A stretch of 64,000 bases of DNA from Euglena gracilis (GCA_039621445.1 CP154955.1:3454017-3518016); one strand, 5' to 3'. Positions 25,345 through 36,814 are shown, numbered from the stretch's first letter. The notes: generated by a model from the sequence alone, not told the origin. A program made the numbers and translations.

Positions 25345-26304
25345 ACGCATGCGTGTCGGCACTGACTTCGCTTCTGGCCCAGTTGTGTGGTGAGACCCTC
25401 CCTCCAAAAAAATATCTGGCGCCTTTGGCACCCCCCGCAAAGCCACCGCTCACTTAATACCCTGGGACCAAGCCAGGCCGGGTTGTACCAGGCCACCAGC
25501 TGAGCTGAGTCGGCAACCATATCTCTTCCATCAGGCAAAGAGCAAAGAGCTCAGCTCCACACAAAACCTGTTCAAATAAGAGGGGGGTGGTAGATAACAT
25601 ACATAATTTCGCGGTGAGAGGTGGTTTCTCTGCAGAGATGGTAAAACCCCCCCAAATAGATGGCGGGACCTTGCTCCTGGCAGTAGCCAAATAACTTGGC
25701 AGGGGGAAAGACAAAAAAGATGGTTCCAGAAACTTGGAACCCCCAAAATTCCTTCACTACACCGAAAAAAAGGGGGCAGGGCCAAAAGTTGGTTCAATAA
25801 CCTGGCACCCCGCCAGGCTATTTGGGGGGGGGTTCCATACAATTTGGAAACTTGAGGGGTTTTTCCGGAAAAAAATTTGGAGGCACAAAAAAGGCGAAAA
25901 CCCAAGAAAATGAAAAAAAATGCTTCAAAAGTGCAGAAAATGTGCAAATATTTAAGACAAATTGTTTTGAAAAAAAAAAAAAAACAAAAAAAAGCAGAAA
26001 CAAAAAAAAAAAAACAAAAAGAAAAGCAAGAAAAAACACACCACCAGAACAACAAGAAATGCTTCTTCGGTCACAAGGTTGTGGTTGGGCTAAAACTTAG
26101 ATCAGCCATAATCAAAGGCTGGTCCACAGTCAATCTGAACACCAAAATTAAAGAAATTGACCCACTGAACCTCTTCTTTTCCACATTTCTGGAGGTTGTG
26201 CAACATGCACTGCTCAGCATTCTTCAAATGGTTAAAAAAAAAACGATTGCCGCTTTCTTTCACCCAAAACCAGAGCAGAAACGTAACTTGAAAGAGCGAC
26301 CCCC

Positions 26305-26347
<43 letters not shown>

Positions 26348-26595
26348 AAAAGCAAAAACACACTTTTTGATGTAAATCTCAATGCTCACATCTTTGTCTT
26401 CGTGCTGCCCAATCCAATTTCGTGCTTGGGGCATTCTTTGAATTTGCAAAGGTCCATTCACCTGGCAGAAAAGAATGGTTGAACAACCGAAATAAATAAT
26501 TGGCTTCTAAACCTGTGTTTTTAGTGTTTTTAGTCAGTGTTTTTTTTTTGTTTTTAGTTTTTTAAACCTGTGTTTGCATTTTTAGCAACATGGCT
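25345..26595. other. No gene seen; A-rich runs
   Basis: Contains many A runs, including a 39-base tract at 26307-26345. No exon supported. Confidence 0.4.
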
Positions 26596-26654
26596 TTGGT
26601 CAAAGCCTGTTTCTAAAGCCGAAGCCCGTGTTTAGAAACACGGGCTTTGACCAA
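26596..26654. repeat. Hairpin with CAAAGCC/GGCTTTG arms
   Basis: TTGGTCAAAGCC...TTTCTAAA is repeated inverted as TTTAGAAA...GGGCTTTGACCAA around a short loop. No flanking duplication is visible. Confidence 0.8.
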
Positions 26655-27029
26655 GAATATTGTGGTAAAAAGAAGTGCCAAAAAACATCCTCATGCCTGC
26701 TTTCAAGATCGGTTTAAGGGTTGGTTCAGCGTTTTCATGCCAGATTTTGACTTTTTGTGGGAAAATTACCATTTTAAGCCAATGAGTCAAAATTTCACTT
26801 AAAATCATTTTGGCAGTTTGGCAGCAGCCCCCCCCCCCCCCCGCTAGACGTCCAAGGAGGCCGAAGGCGCCTTAGGAATGTTTGCATGGGCATGGTATTC
26901 TTAACCCTACCCCCCCCCCAAGAATCCCCACCAAATTTCTCATTTTTTGGGAAAATTCTTCCCCTTCCCTTCCCTAACCCACAACCCACAGCAATTTCTT
27001 TGTCCAAAGCCCCCCCGCACCCACCCCTC

Positions 27030-27526
27030 CAGGGAATTTCTTAAGGACCCCCGGGGGGGGGTCCAGCCTCCGGCTGGCAAAAAGGCTGCTGGCTGGATTT
27101 GAGCTGCTGGCTGGACCCCCCCCGGGGGGTGGGGGGGAGGGGGGGGGTCCGGGGCTGGAGCGGGCTGGGCTGGGCTGGGTCGAGGAAAAACAAAATTTTC
27201 TAACACATTTTGGCCATTTTCGACATTTTGATGGGTGGAGCTAGATCAAGGCTGGGGGGCTGTGATGGAGGGGCTGTGATGAGGGGGAAAAATGCAGGGA
27301 TAAGTGAGCTGGACAACCCAGTTGGCTGGCCGGCCTGCGGCCGGCTGGGCCGGCCTTCGGCCGGCTGGCCCGGCCTCCGGCTGGGCTGGACCCGACTTTA
27401 TTTCACTCGACCCCGGGGGGGGGGGGGCTCCCAGCCCGAATTTGGGCTGCTGGCTGGATTTGAGCTGCTGGCTGGCTGGACCCCCCCCCGGGGGGTAGGG
27501 TACCCTCCGGCTTAAGAAATTCCCTG
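27030..27526. mobile_element. Complete hAT-type foldback element, second family
   Basis: Terminal inverted repeats CAGGGAATTTCTTAAG (27030-27045, inverted 27511-27526) are flanked by an exact 8-bp duplication CACCCCTC (27022-27029 and 27527-27534). The body carries GGACCCCC-GGGGGTCCAGCC and GGCTGGACCCCCC-GGGGGG subterminal blocks, GGCTGCTGGCTGG repeats, and a GGCCGGCCTTCGGCCGGC hairpin near 27347. No transposase. Half-copies of the same family occur at 40979 and 42059. Confidence 0.92.
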
Positions 27527-27534
27527 CACCCCTC

Positions 27535-27955
27535 GCCCTCCAATAACAAAATCCCCTCCGGGGGGCAACCAACCCAGGGCCAGGCGCGCATGTAATGCCA
27601 TGCGCACCGCAAACAAAAAGTCCCAAGGCGCCAAGGGGGGGGTGACAATTAGGGGTGGGGTTTACATGTCCATGGGTCCATGGGTACCCCCACCCCTAAT
27701 TGTCGCCCCCCAAGGGGGGGGGGCGACAATTAGGGGTGGGTGACATGTAGGGGGGGGGGGCACGTTATTGGAGGCCGGGGGGGGGGGGCGGGGGGGCAGC
27801 CCCCCCCCCCCCGCTAGACGACCAAGGGCGCCGGATAATTGTCGACAGGGGGGTCAAAACGCTCCCTGGGGGGTGCCATTAGGGGGGGGGTCACGTTAAC
27901 AAAATCCCCTCCGGGGGGTAACCGACCCAGGGCCAGGCGCGCATGTAATGTCCTA
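27535..27955. repeat. About 60-bp direct duplication around foldback units
   Basis: The segment AACAAAATCCCCTCCGGGGGG through CCAGGCGCGCATGTAATG occurs at 27542-27598 and again at 27896-27952 with three to four differences. Between them lie the foldback at 27637-27712 and a GCTAGACGACCAAGG segment also present near 26842. Confidence 0.8.
27637..27712. repeat. Foldback with GTGACAATTAGGGG tag
   Basis: GGGGGGTGACAATTAGGGG (27637 onward) is repeated inverted as CCCCTAATTGTCGCCCCC (to 27712). A third, direct copy with CGACAATTAGGGG starts at 27720. Related tags occur at 32690-32770 and 39290-39350, each near GTCACGTTA. Confidence 0.75.
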
Positions 27956-28272
27956 CATGCCTCTTTTCGGGACCTAATTTCGACTCTGGGACGAAATTTG
28001 CGACTTTTTGAGGGACCAAAAATTCATTTCACATTGACCCCGAGCCAAGCTTCAGGCCATCCTAGGTGAAAAAAAAAGGGATTGTGGGTGGGGGAAAGTC
28101 AAATGGCCTTGAGAATCCATGAAAAAACGTGGAAAATGATGCCAAACAGCTAAAAATTCATGCTGTATGTTGCCTTGGCCGCCTTCTGGGGACCCCCCTG
28201 AAGTGCGGGACACGGGGGGGACACGGGGGGGGGGACACGGGGGGGGGGGGACACGGGGGATCACACCCCCTT
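27955..28272 (+). repeat. Dispersed repeat ending in GGGGGACACG array (copy 1)
   Basis: About 315 bp, from CATGCCTCTTTTCGGGACC to a run of GGGACACGGGGG units at 28203-28260. A near-identical copy in the same orientation lies at 40437-40745. There, decamer arrays flank the body on both sides. Confidence 0.85.
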
Positions 28273-28489
28273 CGCGCCGGCAGGGGGGTCTTATTCACGG
28301 GTGGTCCTCAACGGGTGAGGCGGGTCGGGGGCACTCTACAACACGAAGAAAACGACAACAAGAAGGCTAGGTTGCCTTGGCACAACGACAGGGAAGGGGC
28401 GAAAACCACGGCACACGACAGGCTTTACAGGGGGAAGAGGAGAAGGATGAGGGGGGGAGACAAAGGAGGGGAGAAAGGGAAGGTGTGAG

Positions 28490-29262
28490 GGGTGGGGGAG
28501 GAGAGGGGACCTTTACACAAAAAAGAGCCATACTTTGGCGGCCGCCGCAAATCTTGGCAATGAAAATGATATGCCAAACCGCAGGCGTCACACACAACTT
28601 TGTTCAGCTCCACACAATTTGGATTTTTCGGAATGGCAACACCACAAAAACCACATTTCTCTTGTTTTATAGGCAGTCGGGACACAGCACGAGGCACAGG
28701 GGGTTGGTCAGGGGAGGGAACAGAGCTGACCGCAGGAAAACTCCAGGGAACGCGAAAACATCTCGTTGAAGTGGGGGAATTGGCGCTCTGAGGAAGGCAA
28801 CACTACTCCCTCGGTCGTTGTTTTGCGGAATGCTTGAGCGACAGCATTCACGTATGTCTGAAAAGAGGTTGCCGAACGATTCCCTGAAACGAACAAAATT
28901 CCCGACTGCTGCTCACGTTGAGCCACACATTGTTCGATGACGCTCGCCTCATCAAACAACAGGCTGGGTTCCAGCTCCCATCCCGTCCAGGCAACAAAGA
29001 AATCATCCAGCTCAGGATAAGAGGCTTGCCGATGTTGACACAGTTTGGCTAACTCCAAACAGTTGGCAACAGCAGCAAGCTCTGCACCCACGGAGCCGGA
29101 CTTTTTCTTTGAGTTGCCCTGTGCCAGCAAGGTGCCATGAAGGGGGTCAACCTTCGGCTTCTTAGCACCTTGCTGGTATACCGCGAGAGCAGCCAGGAAC
29201 AGTTCCGTCCTAGGGGGTGGTGGCAAAAGACCATTCACAAAGTTTGCCGTGCGTTTCGCCAT
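28490..29262 (-). CDS. Protein with C-terminal PHD/RING-like zinc finger; frame break inside
   Basis: From an ATG at 29260-29262 (MAKRTANFVNGLLPPPP...) an open frame of about 185 codons ends at a stop near 28708. It reads as a soluble helical protein of unknown function. One nucleotide out of frame, the segment 28690-28500 reads RLPIKQEKCGFCGVAIPKNP, then NCVELNKVVCDACGLAYHFH and CQDL...FLC: a C-x2-C...C-x2-C...H-x2-C pattern typical of PHD-type or related chromatin zinc fingers. The two parts need a +1 shift near 28700. I see no obvious intron, so this is a frameshifted gene copy or a sequencing error. The function of the N-terminal part is not recognised. Confidence 0.5.
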
Positions 29263-29318
29263 ATTGGCAGGGCTGCGGGAAAAAGGAAAAAAAGAAAAAA
29301 GGGGGGGTGACACATTTT

Positions 29319-29450
29319 CAGTGAGGGCATTTGTGGCAATGACACGTTTTCAGTGAAGGCATCTGTGTTCAGGCACGTTTTCAGTGAGGGCATTTGTGGC
29401 AATGACACGTTTTCAGTGAAGGCATCCGTGTTCAGGCACGTTTTCCATTA
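29319..29450. repeat. About 64-bp tandem duplication (CACGTTTTCAGTGARGGC)
   Basis: Two full copies plus a partial one, with alternating GGCATTTGTGGCAATGACA and GGCATCYGTGTTCAGG spacers. Confidence 0.85.
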
Positions 29451-29563
29451 GGGCGCCGTTTTTTGGGGTCCGAATTTCACAAATTCGTGTTTTTGACCCC
29501 TTGCGTGAATCATGACCACGAATTTCAGGGCAGGCATTTGGCGTGCTCTGAACACGTTTTTGA

Positions 29564-29665
29564 ACAAATTGTGGCTGAGCCCAGATTTCAGCCTGAAAAA
29601 GTGTTCAGGGGGCCCCCTGGCTGAACACGTTTTCAGGCTGAAATCTGGGCTCAGCCACAATTTGT
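29564..29665. repeat. 45-bp-arm foldback with GGGGGCCCCC centre
   Basis: ACAAATTGTGGCTGAGCC...TGTTCAG (29564-29608) is repeated inverted at 29621-29665 with one mismatch. The loop contains GGGGGCCCCC. Arms include the CACGTTTTCAG motif of the preceding tandem repeat. Confidence 0.92.
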
Positions 29666-29679
29666 GTATAAAAAGTCGG

Positions 29680-30235
29680 CGGTTTGGAGTGGGTAGTCGG
29701 CGGACTAGTCGGCCGACTACCATAGTTGGCAACCTGTTTTTTTTGGACTCTGTTTTTTTTTGTTTTTTTTAAATTCTAACAATGTTTTATTAAAAAAAAA
29801 CAAAAAAAACGCCAACAAGGTTTTGCTCGGAAAATTTTTTGAATGCATATTTTCAATCATTTTTGGCAAGTTTTGGGGCATTTCTGCCAAATATTTCCTT
29901 GAACAAAAAATGAAAAAAATGTTACAGTTGCATTTTTTTTGCATTTTTTGAATGTTTTTGACCATTTTTTGGCAATTTTTGAACTTAGTAGGGTTCGAAA
30001 TATGGTTTGGGCGTTTCATAACGAGTTTTTTCAATGAAATTTTCCTTTTGTTTTTTTTGATGTTTTTTTTGGCTTTTTTTAAAAAAAAATCACGTTGTTT
30101 TGTTTTTTTTAAAAAAAACAAAAAAAATGCCAAGTATGCCGACTACCCACTACCCGACTAGCTGCCGACCGGGCCTAGTCGGCCGACCAATTGGGTAGTC
30201 GGCCGACTAGTCGACCGACTACCCACTACCCCCCC
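29680..30235. mobile_element. AT-rich insertion between TAGTCGGCCGACTA repeats
   Basis: TAGTCGGCCGACTA-type palindromic units occupy 29680-29720 and 30135-30232. Between them 29722-30134 is an A/T-rich segment with TAGTTGGCA at its left and TGCCAAGTA at its right end, and with TTTTTTTTAAAAAAAA palindromes inside. A close relative lies at 41105-41414. A 90-bp version with TAGTGGGC/GCCCACTA ends lies at 40227-40316. Most likely a small DNA element that split a palindromic repeat. Confidence 0.55.
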
Positions 30236-30339
30236 CCCCCCAGTCTACCGCCTTGCGCCGCGTGTCCCCCCCTCCCTTCATGACCACCCCCCTACCCCAC
30301 CGGCCAAGGGGGTCCAAACTGACCCAGGGGGGTCCCAAG

Positions 30340-30568
30340 CAGGGTTTTTTTAAGACCGGGGGGGAGGGGGGTCCCCCCCCACCCACCCACCCCCTGGGGG
30401 GGCCCAGGGGGGGGGGAGGGGGTCCCAGGGACCCACAAAAAATGGCCGAAAATCGCGAAAAGTGCTAAAAATAGATTTTTTTCGGTGCCTGCGGCGCCGA
30501 AAAGTATATCCCACCCCCCTCCGGGGGGGACCCCCCCCCGGGGGTCCAAAACTTTTCAAAAATCCCTG
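30340..30568. mobile_element. Complete hAT-type foldback element, third family
   Basis: Ends CAGGGTTTTTTTAAGACC and AAAAATCCCTG, flanked by an exact 8-bp duplication GTCCCAAG (30332-30339 and 30569-30576). Body of 229 bp with GGGGGTCCC tracts, AAAAATGGCCGAAAA and a central CGGTGCCTGCGGCGCCG hairpin near 30483. A reversed homologue lies at 51367-51631. Confidence 0.92.
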
Positions 30569-30683
30569 GTCCCAAGACCAACCAAAAAGGTAAATTTTTT
30601 CTTTCCGGCCCTTTGCACCTCCAAGAAATTTTTGTTGCAAATGCACCACATGCGACTTACAACACCCCTGCATTGTTGGACCA

Positions 30684-30782
30684 ACGGCAGGGTTACATAT
30701 AGGTATAGGTTTGGCAAAAGACCTATACCTATATGTCGGCAACCTATACCTATACCTATACCTATATGTCACTTATATGTCT
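30684..30782. repeat. TATACC repeat element
   Basis: CGGCAGGGTTACATATAGG is followed by repeated CCTATA units ending in TATATGTC. A reversed relative lies at 37882-37972. Both start CGGCAGGGTTRCAYATAGG, so this is a dispersed element rather than a simple repeat. Confidence 0.6.
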
Positions 30783-30889
30783 CCAAAAAAATCCCCACCC
30801 CATCTCAAAACCTTCGCACATATAAATGCCTTTAGGAGCCACGGAAAGAGCAAAAGGAAGCGAAAATGATGGCTCTTCTTCCTTAAAAG

Positions 30890-32690
30890 GGGTTGCCAGA
30901 TAAAAGTGTTTTTTTTTGTTAATGAAAGGGATAGGGTTAGGTCGACTTGCACCCGAGAAGGGGTTGGCAGGTAAAAGGGGTTGATTTTGTTAATGAAAGG
31001 GATAGGGTTAGGTCGATTTGCACCCGAAAAGGGGTTGGCAGATAAAAGGGGTTGCCAGATAAAAGTGTTTTTTTTTGTTAATGAAAGGGATAGGGTTAGG
31101 TCGACTTGCACCCGAGAAGGGGTTGGCAGATAAAAGGGGTTTATTTTATAAATGAAAGAGATAGGGTTAGGTCGGGCTGGCCGTTAGGTCGACTTGCACC
31201 CGAAAAGGGGTTGGCAGATAAAGCGGGTTGGCAGAAAAATGGGGTTTATTTTGTTAATGAAAGGGATAGGGTTAGGTCGACTTGCACCCGAAAAGGGGTT
31301 GGCAGTTAAAACGGGTTTATTTTGTTAATGAAAGGGGTAGGGTTAGGTCGACTTGCACCCGAAAAGGGGTTGGCAGATAAAAGGGGTTGCCAGATAAAAG
31401 TGTTTTTTTTTCCAATGAAAGGGATAGGGTTAGGTCTACTTGCACCCGAAAAGGGGTTGGCGGATAAAGGGGGTTTATTTTGTTAATGAAAGGGATAAGG
31501 TTAGGTCGACTTGCACCCGAAAAGGGGTTGGTAGATAAAAGGGGTTTATTTTATTAATGAAAGGGATAGGGTTAGGTCGGGCTGGCCGTTAGGTCGACTT
31601 GCACCCGAAAAGGGGTTGGCAGATAACGCGGGTTGGCAGAAAAATGGGGTTTATTTTGTTAATGAAAGGGATAGGGTTAGGTCGACTTGCACCCGAAAAG
31701 GGGTTGGCAGTTAAAACGGGTTTATTTTGTTAATGAAAGGGATAGGGTTAGGTCGACTTGCACCCGAAAAGGGGTTGGCAGATAAAAGGGGTTGCCAGAT
31801 AAAAGTTTTTTTTTTTGTTAATGAAAGTGATGGGGTTAGGTCGACTTGCACCCGAGAAGGGGTTGGCAGGTAAAAGGGGTTGATTTTGTTAATGAAAGGG
31901 ATAGGGTTAGGTCGATTTGCACCCGAAAAGGGGTTGGCAGATAAAGGGGGTTTATTTGTTAATGAAAGGGATAGGGTAGAGACGTAGAGAGGTCTAGTTG
32001 TTCTACTGTCTGCTTGAAGATAATAGAGAGAGCTGTGAAGAGGAGGTCAGGGTCTCTCTTCTAGGGCGAGGGAAAAAGAGGATTTAGTCCGACACATTCG
32101 CCATCAACTCGAGAAGGGGTTGGCAGGTAAAAGGGGTTTATTTTGTTAATGAAAGGGATAGGGTTAGGTCGACTTGCACCCGAAAAGGGGTTGGCAGATA
32201 AAAGGGGTTTATTTTGTTAATGAAAGGGATGGGGTTAGGTCGACTTGCACCCGAAAAGGGGTTGGCGGATAAAGGGGGTTTATTTTGTTAATGAAAGGGA
32301 TAGGGTTAGGTCGACCTGCACCCGAGAAGGAGTTGGCAGATAAAAGGGGTTTATTTTGTTAATGAAAGGGATAGGGTTAGGTCGACTTGCACCCGAAAAG
32401 GGGTTGGCAGATAAAAGGGGTTTATTTTGTTAATGAAAGGGATAGGGTTAGGTCGACCTGCACCTGAAAAAGGGTTGGCAGATAAAAGGGGTTTATTTTG
32501 TTAATGAAAGGGATAGGGTTAGGTCGACCTGCACCCGAGAAGGGGTTGGCAGATAAAAGGGGTTGATTTTGTTAATGAAAGGGATAGGGTTAGGTCGACC
32601 TGCACCCGAGAAGGGGTTGGCAGATAAAAGGGGTTTATTTTGTTAATGAAAGGGATAGGGTTAGGTCGACTTGCACCCAAGAATTAGGGG
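30890..32690 (+). repeat. 71-bp tandem array, plus orientation
   Basis: About 24 units containing AATGAAAGGGATAGGGTTAGG, then TCGACTTGCACCCGAAAAGG and GGTTGGCAGATAAAAGGGG, with starts about 71 bp apart. Some units have an 18-bp extra segment (GGTTGCCAGATAAAAG) or AGGTCGGGCTGGCCGTT. 31978-32115 is an unrelated insertion with GAGAGG repeats. The core TAGGGTTAGG resembles telomere repeats, but the array is not telomeric. Confidence 0.95.
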
Positions 32691-33140
32691 GGGTTTCCCA
32701 TGGACCCATGGACATGTAGGGTAAATTGAGTAACCCCCCCCCCTAATTGTCACCCCCCCCCCAATACTCGCCAGGGGGGTGTCACGTTATTAAATTTTTT
32801 TAATTAAATTTTTACTTTACTTAACAATTGACCTATTCAAACGAAGGGGGGGGGGGCTTAAATTTCCAAATGGTGGGGGGGGGGTAATGCGGATTTCTGG
32901 GGGTCGGGCCGACCAGGTCGGCATCACCCCCAGAGGTCGGTATCCCACCAACAGGGGTCGGGCCGACCACAGGTCGGGCCGACCAGGTCAAGGATGAGCA
33001 CCCACAGGAATCCGCACGGAGCCGTCACGGGGGGAACACCCCCAATGGAGAACAGACTTGCACCCCAAGATCACACACTCGGGGGTCCTACCCCCGTGAC
33101 CCCCCCCGTGACCCCCCCCCGTGACCTGCCCGTGACCCGA
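32691..33140. repeat. GGTCGGGCCGACC / GTGACCCCCC block (copy 1)
   Basis: Contains an AATTAGGGG-tag foldback remnant (32690-32770), GGTCGGGCCGACCAGGTCGG repeats (32900-32990), GATGAGCACCCACAGGAATCC and a run of CCCCCCGTGACC decamers (33094-33140). The same succession follows the second 71-bp array at 35725-35915. Confidence 0.75.
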
Positions 33141-34045
33141 GAGTCGAGCCTTCAATTTTCATACAAAGCATCAACCTTCATCACTTCAGCCTTTCTTTTC
33201 ATTCATCATTTCAGCCTGCTTTTTGATGCAGGTGACGTTTTTGGTCGCTTTTCATCAATTTTCTAGTTCAAACCATCGAAAATTTGCCTTGACATGGTCT
33301 AAAAATGGAAAGAAATGCCAAGGTTTGAGGTGAAAATTTTTCGACCCAAACAATGGCGCTTCTTTGCCATTTGAATTTGACCCAAGACATTGGCAAAAGA
33401 GGAGATTGCGCAAGTAGGAAATAATTTCATGGCAAAAAGGGGGGAGGGGAAACATGAAATTTTTGTGGAAGAAAACCCCCCCAAAAAACAGAAAATAATT
33501 GTCCTCACCCCACCTTCCATTTGGACAACCAAACCTCTTTTTGGCACCCAACGTTCAACGCACCTCCACACCCAAAAATGGCCAAAAATCTTGTCCCCCC
33601 CCCAAAGTGCCAATAATTGGTGCATTTCTGCAACCAAAACAGAATTTTTTGGCGTTTTTCCCCCCTTCAAAAATAGCCATTTTGGGCCATTTTTTCAAAA
33701 ATTGGCCAAAATGCATCCCAAAAAATGTAACGGACAAGAAAATCCTGACAAAATTCCTTTTCAAAAAAATGAAAAAATGACCGATTTTGGACATAAAAAT
33801 CACCCCAAAATGACCACTTTGAAACCAAGAGGCGTTTTTTTTTTGTTCAAAAATGGCCCAAAAATGGCCCAAAATGATTACTTTTTGGACCCAAAAATCC
33901 CCGATATTAGGATGTGTGCCGCCCTTCTCGTGATGGGATGCAACAACATGGATGCTGCCTCCCGACCACCTCCAAAGTGGCATACTTCCCCCGTGACCCC
34001 CCCCGTGCCCCCCCCCCCCGTGACCCCCCGTGACCCGCACCACCC
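33141..34045. repeat. Body plus right GTGACCCCCC array
   Basis: About 845 bp of A-rich noncoding sequence (CCAAAAATGGCC motifs) between decamer arrays at 33094-33140 and 33989-34045, both reading CCCCGTGACC on the plus strand. No convincing gene. The long frame from 33390 is composed of K/P/F-rich translation of the repeat. Confidence 0.6.
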
Positions 34046-34274
34046 CCTCGGAATGAACCCCTTTTGTGTTGTTACGATGTTATTTTTACTGTTGACCCAA
34101 ATTTGTGATGGCAAAGCAAACTACCTGTTGCCCAATAATTGGCTGAATTTGCCATTTCACCATCTTTCTGCCGATGTTGTCTCACAGTTTTGGCACTTCT
34201 GACGCAAGGATCAGTCGTTTGAGGTACGTCGGTGCTTATCTGATCAAAACTTCCTTTTCGGGTTGGCTTTTGGG

Positions 34275-35722
34275 GTGCAAAAGTCGAAACCTAAACCCTA
34301 TCCCTTTCATTAACAAAATAAACCCCATTTTTCTGCCAACCCGCGTTATCTGCCAACCCCTTTTCGGGTGCAAGTCGACCTAACGGCCAGCCCGACCTAA
34401 CCCTATCCCTTTCATTAATAAAATAAACCCCTTTTATCTACCAACCCCTTTTCGGGTGCAAGTCGACCTAACCCTATCCCTTTCATTAACAAAATAAACC
34501 CCTTTTATCTGCCAACCCCTTTTCGGGTGCAAGTCGACCTAACCCTATCCCTTTCATTAACAAAATAAATCCCTTTTATCTGCCAACTTCTTTTCGGGTG
34601 CAAGTCGACCTAACCCTATCCCTTTCATTAACAAAATAAACCCCATTTTTCTGCCAACCCCTTTTCGGGTGCAAGTCGACCTAACCCTATCCCTTTCATT
34701 AACAAAATAAACCCGTTTTAACTGCCAACCCCTTTTCGGGTGCAAGTCGACCTAACCCTATCCCTTTCATTAACAAAATAAACCCCATTTTTCTGCCAAC
34801 CTGCTTTATCTGCCAACCCCTTCTCGGGTGCAAGTCGACCTAACCCTATCCCTTTCATTAAGAAAAAAAAACACTTTTATCCGGCAACCCCTTTTATCTG
34901 CCAACCCCTTTTCGGGTGCAAATCGACCTAACCCTATCCCTTTCATTAACAAAATAAACCCCTTTTACCTGCCAACCACTTCTCGGGTGCAAGTCGACCT
35001 AACCCTATCCCTTTCATTCACAAAAAAAAACACTTTTATCCGGCAACCCCTTTTATCTGCCAACCCCTTTTCGGGTGCAAATCGACCTAACCCTACCCCT
35101 TTCATTAACAAAATAAACCCGTTTTAACTGCCAACCCCTTTTCGGGTGCAAGTCGACCTAACCCTATCCCTTTCATTAACAAAATAAACCCCATTTTTCT
35201 GCCAACCCGCGTTATCTGCCAACCCCTTTTCGGGTGCAAGTCGACCTAACCCTATCCCTTTCATTAACAAAATAAACCCCCTTTATCCGCCAACCCCTTT
35301 TCGGGTGCAAGTAGACCTAACCCTATCCCTTTCATTAACAAAAAAAAACACTTTTATCTGGCAACCCCTTTTATCTGCCAACCCCTTTTCGGGTGCAAAT
35401 CGACCTAACCCTATCCCTTTCATTAACAAAATCAACCCGTTTTAACTGCCAACCCCTTTTCGGGTGCAAGTCGACCTAACCCTATCCCTTTCATTTTCAA
35501 AATAAACCCCATTTTTCTGCCAACCCCTTTTATCTGCCAACCCCTTTTCGGGTGCAAGTCGACCTAACCCTATCCCTTTCATTAACAAAATAAACCCCTT
35601 TTATCTGCCAACCCCTTCTCGGGTGCAAGTCGACCTTACCCTATCCCTTTCATTAACAAAATAAACCCCATTTTTCTGCCAACCCCCTTTATCTGCCAAC
35701 CCCTTTTCGGGTGCAAGTCGCT
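34275..35722 (-). repeat. 71-bp tandem array, minus orientation
   Basis: About 20 units of the same repeat as 30890-32690 but reversed (CCTAACCCTATCCCTTTCATT). The two arrays face each other across a 1.6-kb spacer. Confidence 0.95.
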
Positions 35723-35724
35723 TA

Positions 35725-36230
35725 AATTTCCAAAAGCGGGGGGGGGGGGTAATGCAGATTCCTGGGGGTGATACCGACCTGGTCGGTATCACCCCCAGGG
35801 GTAGTTATTGACCTGGTCGGCCCGACCAGGTCGGCATCACCCCCAGGATGAGCACCCACAGGAATCCTCCCGTGGCCCCCCGTGACCCCCCCGTGACCCC
35901 CCCCGTGACCCGAACAAGGACCCTTTTCGGCGAAATTTTGTCGGGAAAAATATTGGCTGGTGATGAACAATTTGATAAAACTCTGGGGCAGATTCCTGAG
36001 TTTTGAGGTGTAAATTTTTCAAATTTGGGCTTGGTGATTCCTAATTTGGTGTCAAAATCCAATTTTAGGTGTGGGGATTCCTAATTTGTGGAATTTTTCT
36101 CCAAAAATTTCGACTCGATGATTCCTAATTTTGCCACCGAAAATGTGGTGTTCCCCCCGTGACCCCCCCCCCCCCCCCGTGCCCCCCCCCCCCCGACCCC
36201 CCCCCCCCCCGACCCGAACCACCCCCATTG
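35725..36230. repeat. GGTCGGTATCACC / GTGACCCCCC element (copy 2)
   Basis: Left part repeats the arrangement at 32870-33140. The body at 35915-36150 contains repeated GATTCCTAATTT motifs, and a second CCCCGTGACCCCC array runs from 36153 to 36225. Ends with GTGACCCGAACCACCCCC-like sequence also found at 34030-34050. Confidence 0.7.
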
Positions 36231-36518
36231 AAATTCCAGCGTAAAAGAGAGTTGGAATTTTTTTTGCAAATAGGATTTGCACCCCAAATACAAATTCAGC
36301 TGGCTTCGAAAACTCAGATTCAAAACACGTTTGGCCTCGGTCAAACGATCAGAAGGCCACAAGGAAACATCTCGATTGTATGCATCTGCACTCTTTGGCC
36401 TTTTCAAACTACCACCCCACCAACGCCCTGAAAACCCCCCAGGGGGTGTCATTTATGGGGTAGTGACACTACCCCTTCCCAAGTCGGAATTTTTGTCAGA
36501 CGATGACCTGCCCAAGGG

Positions 36519-36772
36519 GGGGTTGGTACGCCGTGGCGAGGGGGTCCGAATAGGGGGGGGGGGAGGGGGGTAAATGGCGTGGCGAGGGGGTCGGCGACCA
36601 GGGGGGGGGAGGGGTGTACCATGGTCGCCAACAAAATTTTCGTTCAAAAAAATCGCGAAAATCGCCGGTGGCGTGGCGAGGGGGTCCGGCTAGGGGGGGG
36701 GGAGGGGGGGTAAATGGCGTGGCGAGGCCCTCGGAGAGGGGGGGGGAGGGGTGTACCAACCCCCCAAGGGGT
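36519..36772. mobile_element. TTGGTAC-ended foldback element, copy A
   Basis: Ends GGGGTTGGTACGCC and GGTGTACCAACC. Internal units GGCGTGGCGAGGGGGTC, each followed by a G tract and GTAAAT, occur in both halves, with CGAAAATCGCC at the centre. Flanked by CCCAAGGG on both sides (36511-36518 and 36773-36780), consistent with an 8-bp duplication, although the adjacent G/C tracts leave the exact border ambiguous. Confidence 0.8.
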
Positions 36773-36814
36773 TTACCTTGCTTTTTTGGGCACCCCACAT
36801 AAGGGGGGTGTTTC

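Noticed and set aside
33390-34202. 270-codon ORF with Lys/Pro/Phe-rich composition
   Set aside because: Spans CCAAAAATGGCC-type repeats and a GTGACCCCCC array; no coherent domain or splice context.
30890-35722. Telomere
   Set aside because: Only one TAGGGTTAGG core per 71-bp unit, arrays in both orientations and internal to the window.
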